A DNA stretch of 7,396 nucleotides, from the NCBI GenBank assembly GCA_018694455.1, contig JABHNP010000126.1, forward strand, positions 1 to 7,396, given 5' to 3'. The translations under genes were made by a program, and so were the position numbers. Shown one piece after another: positions 1-6,199 of this stretch. The DNA is from Planctomycetaceae bacterium (GTDB lineage Bacteria; Planctomycetota; Planctomycetia; Pirellulales; UBA1268). The first letter of the stretch is position 1. The number at the start of each line of letters is the position of its first letter. The notes under the pieces are model-generated. The model was not told the DNA's origin, did not search any database, and saw nothing but the letters and a program-made list of their open reading frames with translations.

Positions 1-3000
1 AAATCTCACCGGCATTAATCGCCTCTATCAATTTCACAGGACCGGCTTGATTTGATCCACCAGCTTCATCTGTATCAGAGGTACGCCAATCAGTCCCTAC
101 CGCATCTTGTTTGATCAGCCGCTCGAGGTATGGGCGAACACCGCCGCGAAGGATACTTCGCAAGGAAGATGGCGTAAGCAAATGCTGAGTAAATAAGCCA
201 TCACCATAGTGCTTGATAAATTCTTTTACGAACTGAAATGATTTATCATCTCGCACTCGCTCCAGCACAGAAAGTCGCAACTGCCGAGCGTGAGTCGTCC
301 ACGTTTCTAATAATTTTGGAATAAGAATTGCCAAACCGTCCAAAATTCGTTGTGTCGTAACAACACTAGATGGCTCAGCTTCACTTGGTCCAGCTATCGG
401 AGCACTTGCTACTATTCGACCTACAAGCGCAGTTGTCGCAGACTCAAAAACACGATCAAACTCACTAACACTTGCCGCACCGGGCGGACGCCGGCTTTCA
501 AGTTTTTTTGCGAGACGCACGAGACCTATTGTTTCCTCTACAAGACCACGACGAGGTAAAACAGCGACAAGCCTCTCCAACAGCCGTTCTCGCATTCTTG
601 CCGCAAACACGCGATCAGCCCGACCGCCTCTTGCTAGTGGCACATAAAGCACTGTCTTACCACGAAGATGATGACGAATACGTTCCATCTGTTGATGAAT
701 GATTGGCTGGTCATCCACGAAGACGGCAGCGAGCAATTTTCCAACTGCTGGCTTTGGTATGATTTTAGAAGAAAGAAGACTCGCTTCATCATCGGAGCGA
801 TTTGTTTTTCGTACAACACCTTGGGCAATTGCGATTCGTGCCGACAACATCCAGATTGTCTCACCAGTTTGAAGTGCTGCCTCAACTAATCTTTCTGCCG
901 CAATATCACGTTGCCATCGAAGACGATCAAACTCTGCCACGGTCATTCCAGGCGGCTGCTGCTGATCTCGTGAAATAATATGCATGGCAGCACGTACCAT
1001 AGCCCGACGCAATCTCCTCAAGGTCTGTCGCCAGCCTCTCAAAGAGTCAATTTCAACTACAGATGTCTCGATTCGCCCAGCAGCTGCATCCAGACAACCA
1101 GTGACTATCGTCTGTCGAAACATCACGATGACACCTGTCAAAAAGTCTGCAGCTTCTTCAACTGCCACGACTGGATTCGAAGCACCGGTCGGAAGATCGA
1201 CATCGAGCATCCCACCATCTGTTCCATCATCTGTAGAATCCTGCCACACCATGGACTCGTATGCCGATGCAACACTTTCATCTGTACCGATCTGATCATC
1301 ATCTGTTTCATCGGACAACGCCGCCCCTGATTCATCTCGACTCCGAGGTTCCTGGCCGGAGGCAGCAATATCGATCATTTCCGTAAGACCTGCCGTATTC
1401 GCCTCAACTAATTCGAGAAATCGCCGTACACGATTACATCCCGAAGCGCTGAGATCTGTAAGTGCGGACCGCAACCAACGATGGGCCGCAACTAGCCAGG
1501 AATTCCCGGAATGATCAATTTCATCACCCTCAAGCAATGTTATCCAATGCACGAGCAATCCCATTGCGGCATCAAAATCTTTTTCTTGTAAAAGAGCATC
1601 TGCTGCCGCTGCGTGAGTTCTTGCAGATGAAAAATCTGCTACTGCATCCCGCCAGAACGTGGGCGGCAACGGAAGCGGAGCGGTTGTACGTCGTTCTTCC
1701 AAGACGGTGACGACTTCACGAGCAGACTGCACCATTTCAATGCCAGAAAGATGTGGTATCCCGCCGACTGATGTTGTTGCGTACTGATCCCACCAAGATG
1801 CCAACTCTTCGACTAAACCACTGGCCTTCTTGGCAATATTTTCATTTGACTCAAGACAGGATCGTTGCCAAGTCAGGCAGGCACACTCAAGCAGATTACC
1901 GACGCTCCCAATCAGGTCGTCTACCCGTGAATCTGGCAACGCCTCTCCTCCAGGCTCATGGAGTGGAAACTGGCCAGCAAAACCAAGGATATTCCATGGA
2001 TCAACTAATGCGCCGCAATGAATTCCTCGCATAAGAAGATTCTTTGCTTCACTCAGCATTTCTACAGCCTTTTGAAGAGAATTATTATCTCCACGACGAC
2101 ACATTCCCTGAGCAATAACTATGCGGCTCGTAATTCGAGCCAGCATTCTTGCACTAGCTGCAGGCACAAGACCTACTAATCTTTCAGCTGCATCTATCCG
2201 CCCAAGTCTGGCAAGAACAGATGCCAGCGTCACACTTCCAACTTGTCTAGCACGACGGTCGGCGAGAAGCATGTTGATATGTCTCCGCACGCCCCCGAAC
2301 GGCTGTTGTAAACTTTGAGCTTCCGCTTCAAGTCGAAGGCGATGCTCGCCCGGGAGCCTCGTTATGAGCCAACGATAAAAGTTATCTCGATAGGCGGCGA
2401 TCCGAGGAAGTAGATCCGTGAGAGACATACCAGATTGCATGGCCCCTGGGCCACGACCGGAAAGCCCTGAGGCCATTAGCATGACACCTGCTAACACAGC
2501 AGCTGACTCCTGCTGAAGTTGCTCTACCGGCACACCAGGATGTGATTCTGCTGACCAAGATAAAATTCCCTCGAGTGTTGCCTGCTGAATCACAAGGCGC
2601 CGATAATAACCTTCGTCATCAATACATGCTGGGTCCCAAAGACCAAAAAGATAATTTGGACGACTTGCTGCTGGATGTAAAAAGTCAAAAGCTCGAGGAT
2701 CAATTGCTAGTTCGCTTAATAAGTCCAAATCAAAATCAGCCTGTCCGAGGAGTTCTTTTGGAGCCTCTTCTAAAATCTGAACAGCTTGGTCGACAAGTCT
2801 TGAAAAATGACCGTGAGCTGCTCCTACACCGCGTATATAAATTGGAAGGGGCCGCACACGCTCGTGACGATATGGCTCTGATAGCTGGCCATTTTCAAGC
2901 ACGGCAACAGGCCGCCAGCCCATGTAGTCGTTGATTTTATAAAGCACTTTTTTAACAACATTATCGTCTTCTCCTTCCCATGGACCGCCAGTTGCAAGAA

Positions 3001-3391
3001 CCGCTTGGAAAATTGACATCAGAAAAAATGGTCGCTCTATCGCCCCAACTGCCTGATGTTCTAAAAGATCACGGTGGAATTCACGATACGCCGGCAATAC
3101 TTGTTCGAAGACAATCCTGACAACACCTTTTGCTTGGTCAACATTTCGAAACGCAGGATCAGTCTGGTGAAGATGGTTCAGCCCTTCTCGTAAAGCATCT
3201 GCTACCTTCTCCGCCGTAGTCGCCTGCTCCACAATCTCACTATGTGCAGAACATGGCTCAAACTGTGCATAAATATCATTGATGGCTCTCCACGCCGACA
3301 CATCAATAGCACCAGCCGAGAAATTCAAATACCCAAGTAGCAAGGCAAAAGAATTCGGCTTTTCAGCAGCGGATTGGAAACTATTTGGCAT
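1..3391 (-). CDS. Large uncharacterised helical protein, 3' end cut by window edge
   Basis: I do not know the function. The minus strand reads without a stop from an ATG at 3391 to the window edge, giving 1130 residues with the C terminus missing. Upstream in-frame codons reach stops near 3430 with no other ATG, so 3391 is the natural start; no clear Shine-Dalgarno precedes it. No signal peptide or membrane helix is seen, so it is probably cytosolic. The protein is mostly amphipathic helix with many Leu, Ala, Arg and Glu. Notable segments are FALLLGYLNFSAGA (about 15-28), ATGGPW (about 133-138), FGLWDPACIDDEGYYRR (about 249-265), WNILGFAGQF (about 464-473), an acidic Asp/Thr/Ser-rich linker (about 685-732), and a basic helical part after it. 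A helical unit near 395-432 resembles one near 823-861, suggesting TPR-like or duplicated architecture. Several motifs feel familiar from planctomycete hypothetical proteins (memory only). It is divergent from the propeller gene. I am sure it is coding but not what it does. Confidence 0.9.
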   Translation of the reverse strand, partial: MPNSFQSAAEKPNSFALLLGYLNFSAGAIDVSAWRAINDIYAQFEPCSAHSEIVEQATTAEKVADALREGLNHLHQTDPAFRNVDQAKGVVRIVFEQVLPAYREFHRDLLEHQAVGAIERPFFLMSIFQAVLATGGPWEGEDDNVVKKVLYKINDYMGWRPVAVLENGQLSEPYRHERVRPLPIYIRGVGAAHGHFSRLVDQAVQILEEAPKELLGQADFDLDLLSELAIDPRAFDFLHPAASRPNYLFGLWDPACIDDEGYYRRLVIQQATLEGILSWSAESHPGVPVEQLQQESAAVLAGVMLMASGLSGRGPGAMQSGMSLTDLLPRIAAYRDNFYRWLITRLPGEHRLRLEAEAQSLQQPFGGVRRHINMLLADRRARQVGSVTLASVLARLGRIDAAERLVGLVPAASARMLARITSRIVIAQGMCRRGDNNSLQKAVEMLSEAKNLLMRGIHCGALVDPWNILGFAGQFPLHEPGGEALPDSRVDDLIGSVGNLLECACLTWQRSCLESNENIAKKASGLVEELASWWDQYATTSVGGIPHLSGIEMVQSAREVVTVLEERRTTAPLPLPPTFWRDAVADFSSARTHAAAADALLQEKDFDAAMGLLVHWITLLEGDEIDHSGNSWLVAAHRWLRSALTDLSASGCNRVRRFLELVEANTAGLTEMIDIAASGQEPRSRDESGAALSDETDDDQIGTDESVASAYESMVWQDSTDDGTDGGMLDVDLPTGASNPVVAVEEAADFLTGVIVMFRQTIVTGCLDAAAGRIETSVVEIDSLRGWRQTLRRLRRAMVRAAMHIISRDQQQPPGMTVAEFDRLRWQRDIAAERLVEAALQTGETIWMLSARIAIAQGVVRKTNRSDDEASLLSSKIIPKPAVGKLLAAVFVDDQPIIHQQMERIRHHLRGKTVLYVPLARGGRADRVFAARMRERLLERLVAVLPRRGLVEETIGLVRLAKKLESRRPPGAASVSEFDRVFESATTALVGRIVASAPIAGPSEAEPSSVVTTQRILDGLAILIPKLLETWTTHARQLRLSVLERVRDDKSFQFVKEFIKHYGDGLFTQHLLTPSSLRSILRGGVRPYLERLIKQDAVGTDWRTSDTDEAGGSNQAGPVKLIEAINAGEI
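1216..1306 (-). repeat. Dispersed ACAGATG heptamer repeats in the acidic linker
   Basis: The heptamer CATCTGT on the plus strand (ACAGATG in the gene's sense) occurs at 1216-1222, 1228-1234, 1279-1285 and 1300-1306, each time in the same reading frame, encoding Thr-Asp followed by Gly, Asp or Glu. A fifth copy lies at 67-73 in another acidic stretch. The repeats make up much of a linker of about 48 residues, of which 16 are Asp or Glu. This could be a degenerate slippage expansion in an unstructured linker, or simply codon preference for a Thr/Asp-rich segment. Confidence 0.4.
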
Positions 3392-3572
3392 AAGATCAAA
3401 AAAGTGATTCGAACTATCTTCAAATGTTTACTAGGGATACTTTTCGGTCACATATCTTACCAACCACAGATCAATACGCAGCAGGGGCGGCTGTTTCTGC
3501 GGAGAGAGAACAAAAGGACTTTGATCTCTCTTTTTGCATCATTTTTTCTGTGAAGTAACGTATTGGTAGCGG

Positions 3573-3610
3573 TGGTACGAAGACTTGAAGATTTCAAGGC
3601 ACTTCGACCA
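3573..3610 (+). promoter_or_regulatory. Long imperfect stem-loop upstream of the propeller gene
   Basis: Three nested complementary arm pairs are visible. TGGT (3573-3576) pairs with ACCA (3607-3610), CGAAG (3578-3582) with CTTCG (3602-3606), and CTTGAA (3584-3589) with TTCAAG (3593-3598). This makes 15 base pairs around a GAT loop, interrupted by single-base bulges on the left and a three-base bulge on the right. It ends 30 bases before the ATG at 3641 and 17 bases before its ribosome binding site. No T-run follows, so it is not an intrinsic terminator. It could be a 5' leader hairpin affecting translation or mRNA stability, or a dyad operator. The pairing is seen directly; the function is inferred. 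Confidence 0.5.
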
Positions 3611-3627
3611 AAACAATGATTCTTTAC

Positions 3628-3635
3628 GGAGAGAG
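3628..3635 (+). promoter_or_regulatory. Ribosome binding site of the propeller gene
   Basis: GGAGAGAG lies five bases before the ATG at 3641, a good Shine-Dalgarno match. It fixes the start of the propeller gene at the Met that gives a proper signal peptide. The divergent gene starting at 3391 has no comparable site. Confidence 0.75.
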
Positions 3636-3640
3636 TAGAT

Positions 3641-5044
3641 ATGTTTCAGTTGTGTAAATCGCGGATATGGCTGTGGCTTTTAATCCTCGTAATCATTGCT
3701 TCCTTACCTCGAGCAGATGCCGAGAGTTTATATGGAACCGCAGCTGACCCATTCGAGGTTGGACGTGTTGGACTAGCTCGCGAATGGATTATCCAAATTC
3801 CATTCGACTCTGATCGCTATCGGCTCAGTCAGGTCGACACGGCACGTTGGATGATTATTGCACAGTCTGAAGATGGCATCGTACACGCAGTTCGTGCAAG
3901 TGGTGGTGACACTGCTGAAGCGGGAGGTCCACTTCCAGGAACATTACTTTGGTCAACGCCTCTAGGGCTACCAAAGGCTGCTCTTCATTCTGCCGGAATA
4001 GATCGTGACCTTGTAACAATTAACCGTGACATGGATGCTTTCGGAATCGACAGCCGTACTGGTTCTATCTTCTGGAAACGCAGATTACCATCACCTCCGT
4101 CTGCGGGAAGCCTTCCTGTTGGTGACTGGGTTTATGTCCCTCTTTGGGACAAGACTGTTTATCGCCTTCCCGTAAATCCTTACCGTCGTCCCTCGAATTC
4201 AAATTCGGAAAAAGATACTGATTCAAAAACAAGTTCCTCCAGCAAACTAAGCCTTGACCCTGTTCGTATAAAATCACATGGTTTCATCGAGCAGCAGCCT
4301 TCACGCTTTGGCGAGGGTGTTCTTTGGTGCACAGACTATGGACGCCTGACTGTTATAGAGCCTGCTGAAGAGGGCTGGGAACGACATGAATTTTTTCTCC
4401 ATGACAATCCAAATGGTCCGGTTGCAGTTCGTGACAAAGTTATCTTTGCTGCAACTGAAAAAGGAGAACTAACACGTTTTGAAGATGCAACAAGAGGTCT
4501 TCGACTCACGTGGCGGTTCCTATTAGAAACCAGCCTCCATCCAAACATGCCACGACCACAAATCATGCTTCATAACGAGACGCTTCTCGTTTCTCTTGGC
4601 GAAGAAGGTATTGCCGCACACAATGCTAGCAATGGGGAACGATTGTGGAAAACCTCTCTGCAAGGCACGTTTTTAGCTTGCATAGGAAGTCACCTATGGT
4701 GCTACGACATCATGAACAGGATTACAGCTATCCGCTTAATTGATGGACAAGAGGACGCCTGGCTTTGTCCTGGACCCTTCACTATTCCTGTTACAAATCG
4801 TTCTTCGGAGCGTATCATTCTCGCTTCACCCCGAGGGCTTCTGGCTTCCCTCAGACCACGAGTCATCGGGAGCGAACAATCTGCCCTTCAGCCTTCGACT
4901 TCTTCTTCAAAGACCTCAAATGACACGAAAGAAGAAAATCCTGCCGAAAGCCCTCAACCCTCTACTGAGAAGCCTGAAGCAATAAAGGTAGAAAAGCCTA
5001 CGCCACAGGGCAAAGACGAGCCGTTTAATTTTTTCGGCAAATAA
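3641..5044 (+). CDS. Secreted PQQ-like beta-propeller repeat protein
   Basis: This is a 467-residue exported protein. Residues 1-27 form a Sec signal peptide: basic start, Trp/Leu/Ile-rich core, likely cleavage after Ala-Asp-Ala. There is no lipobox cysteine. About eight propeller-like strand groups follow, near residues 70-109, 125-149, 161-178, 227-241, 267-295, 315-340, 352-376 and 392-406. The pattern 'A-x-(D/N)-x-x-(T/N)-G-x-x-x-W', typical of quinoprotein/BamB-like repeats, shows in DSRTGSIFWKRRL and NASNGERLWKTSL. A Ser-rich insert (181-207) splits the propeller, and residues about 407-467 are a Ser/Pro/Glu/Lys low-complexity tail ending in FNFFGK. I see no reason to assign quinone binding or an enzyme activity; such folds often act as scaffolds. 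A BamB-type envelope assembly role is possible but not shown. The gene is divergent from the large helical protein and convergent with the small membrane protein. Confidence 0.85.
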   Translation: MFQLCKSRIWLWLLILVIIASLPRADAESLYGTAADPFEVGRVGLAREWIIQIPFDSDRYRLSQVDTARWMIIAQSEDGIVHAVRASGGDTAEAGGPLPGTLLWSTPLGLPKAALHSAGIDRDLVTINRDMDAFGIDSRTGSIFWKRRLPSPPSAGSLPVGDWVYVPLWDKTVYRLPVNPYRRPSNSNSEKDTDSKTSSSSKLSLDPVRIKSHGFIEQQPSRFGEGVLWCTDYGRLTVIEPAEEGWERHEFFLHDNPNGPVAVRDKVIFAATEKGELTRFEDATRGLRLTWRFLLETSLHPNMPRPQIMLHNETLLVSLGEEGIAAHNASNGERLWKTSLQGTFLACIGSHLWCYDIMNRITAIRLIDGQEDAWLCPGPFTIPVTNRSSERIILASPRGLLASLRPRVIGSEQSALQPSTSSSKTSNDTKEENPAESPQPSTEKPEAIKVEKPTPQGKDEPFNFFGK

Positions 5045-5056
5045 GAAGCGTAATTT

Positions 5057-5200
5057 CTATGGTGCAAGAGGAAGACCTCGAGCCCACAATTCGAGCGCGA
5101 GAATGAGACAACCAATAGAAATTGCTGTGAAAGACAGCATCATCATCCCGGTATAAGCGTTTTGACGCTTAGGATAATTTGGCTCACCACTATCAACCAT
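5057..5200 (-). CDS. Small single-pass membrane protein, 47 residues
   Basis: The ATG at 5200 opens a frame of 47 residues ending with TAG at 5057-5059. It is preceded by GGAG at eight bases. The hydrophilic N terminus (MVDSGEPNYPKRQNA) is followed by a hydrophobic helix at about residues 17-39 (TGMMMLSFTAISIGCLILAL is its core) and a short tail with Arg41. The Lys-Arg before the helix suggests the N terminus is cytoplasmic. Evidence for a real gene is the ribosome binding site, the clear topology, the same strand as the coiled-coil gene only 33 bp upstream, and the tight fit between two genes. It probably belongs to the same transcript as the coiled-coil gene. I recognise no named family; a small partner subunit of the coiled-coil protein is an inference from position. 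Confidence 0.75.
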   Translation of the reverse strand: MVDSGEPNYPKRQNAYTGMMMLSFTAISIGCLILALELWARGLPLAP

Positions 5201-5208
5201 CTTTACAT

Positions 5209-5212
5209 CTCC
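5209..5212 (-). promoter_or_regulatory. Ribosome binding site of the 47-residue protein
   Basis: On the minus strand GGAG lies eight bases before the ATG at 5200. The ATG within the same stretch at 5208 is immediately followed by a stop codon, so the start at 5200 is the usable one. Confidence 0.6.
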
Positions 5213-5233
5213 AAAAGAGTCGCACCGCTCACA

Positions 5234-6061
5234 CTAACTGTCGAGTTTCAGACGTGTTGCAACACGATCTCCTCGCTGAACAATTCCACGGGCAAAGTCT
5301 TTTAGCACACGAACAACGGCACGGTCAGGCTTCACACTGACAACCCGCAGGCGGCCAAGATATTCGTCAGCTCGAAACACCTCTAATTCATGCCCAGCTT
5401 GAAGCCCATCGTCACTCCCAATCGAAACTTCAACAAGATCGTCGGCAACGGCAGTAACAACACCACCAACAACTGGTATGACCGTTTGAGGTCGCTTTAA
5501 TGAAAGACCGTTTTGCTGCAAAACCACTCGTGCGTTTGAAACCTGTTGCTCAAGCTGCTTTTTGCGCTCAGTAGCCATTGCCAAATCGGATTCAGCTTGA
5601 TGCAATTCAGCAGCCAGTTCAGCACCTCGGTTCACCGAGCCCTTAAGATTTTCTTGAAGACCATGGATTTCCTCTCGTAACTCACTCACAAGTTTCTCTG
5701 CAGCATCTCGCTCATCTTTCGCCTCAGCGAGTTCTTTGATATCCTTATCTAGATCGCTGATTTCCGCGTCACGCTTTTTCTTGAGATCCGCTAGCTCTAC
5801 ATCTTTTTGCTGAAGTGCTGTTTCAAGTTTTGCAACGACTTGCTCCCGATCTTTTTCCGAAGCGGCAATCTGCTCATTCAGCTTTGTAAGCTCTGACTCT
5901 TTTGCCTGGCGTTCCGCTTGAGACTCCTCAAGTTCGGTTGCCAACCGCTCTGATTCTTTTTGCCAATTTGTGTGTGATGAGAAAATTGCGATAGCAAAGC
6001 TCATGAACACAACGCTCATGATCATGACAGCAAAAACAAATATTTTTCCGAGAGTATTCAT
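5234..6061 (-). CDS. Membrane-anchored coiled-coil protein with C-terminal beta domain
   Basis: I prefer the Met at 6061 (275 residues, starting MNTLGKIFVF) over the Met at 6115. The 18 extra residues do not look like a signal or a conserved start, and MNTLGK directly before a membrane helix is the pattern I recall from planctomycete relatives. The ribosome binding site is weak for either. Residues about 5-27 form one membrane helix. Residues about 34-185 are a long, highly charged coiled coil rich in Glu, Lys, Ala and Leu. Residues about 193-271 form a small beta-rich domain with Val-Gly-Gly, SIGSDDGLQAGHELEVFR and IVQRGDRVATRL. The order helix, coiled coil, beta domain recalls the cell-shape protein MreC, but the beta part is much shorter; the last domain also recalls FlgT-type C-terminal modules. 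It probably oligomerises and projects the beta domain into the periplasm. It sits 33 bp before the small membrane protein gene and 138 bp after lnt. The exact function is unknown. Confidence 0.87.
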   Translation of the reverse strand: MNTLGKIFVFAVMIMSVVFMSFAIAIFSSHTNWQKESERLATELEESQAERQAKESELTKLNEQIAASEKDREQVVAKLETALQQKDVELADLKKKRDAEISDLDKDIKELAEAKDERDAAEKLVSELREEIHGLQENLKGSVNRGAELAAELHQAESDLAMATERKKQLEQQVSNARVVLQQNGLSLKRPQTVIPVVGGVVTAVADDLVEVSIGSDDGLQAGHELEVFRADEYLGRLRVVSVKPDRAVVRVLKDFARGIVQRGDRVATRLKLDS

Positions 6062-6088
6062 GCCCGAATCCGTAACGTCGAACAAGGA

Positions 6089-6115
6089 ATTAAAACAAAA
6101 GACAGGCCATTCCAA
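6089..6115 (-). promoter_or_regulatory. Weak candidate promoter before the coiled-coil gene
   Basis: In the 138-bp gap after lnt, the minus strand shows TTGGAA (6110-6115) and TTTAAT (6089-6094) with a 15-base spacer, slightly short for a sigma-70-type promoter. It lies about 28 bases before the preferred start at 6061, and inside the coding sequence if the longer start at 6115 were used. No intrinsic terminator was seen after lnt, so read-through from lnt is equally possible. Confidence 0.2.
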
Positions 6116-6199
6116 GATTTTCCCAGAGCAGCTTAGTCAACAAAATATTACGCAGCAGTCTTATGATTCGTCCCAAAAGCTGGCATATCTCCAACTATC

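Noticed and set aside
350..2934. Many plus-strand ORFs of 63-130 codons and short minus-strand ORFs in other frames
   Set aside because: They overlap the 1130-codon minus-strand frame, have no consistent ribosome binding sites, and give compositionally odd proteins. They are shadows of the large gene.
3424..3558. A 44-codon plus-strand ORF in the divergent intergenic region
   Set aside because: No ribosome binding site, no helix or signal, and no recognisable composition. It is a chance ORF.
5154..5171. Perfect 6-bp inverted repeat TAAGCG / CGCTTA with a six-base loop
   Set aside because: It sits inside the coding part of the 47-residue gene, has no T-run, and is short enough to be chance.
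6062..6115. Longer start (18 more residues) for the coiled-coil protein
   Set aside because: The extension is not signal-like, has no better ribosome binding site, and displaces the membrane helix from the N terminus, where relatives are expected to have it.
6062..6199. Intrinsic terminator after lnt
   Set aside because: I found no GC-rich hairpin followed by a T-run on the minus strand in this gap.
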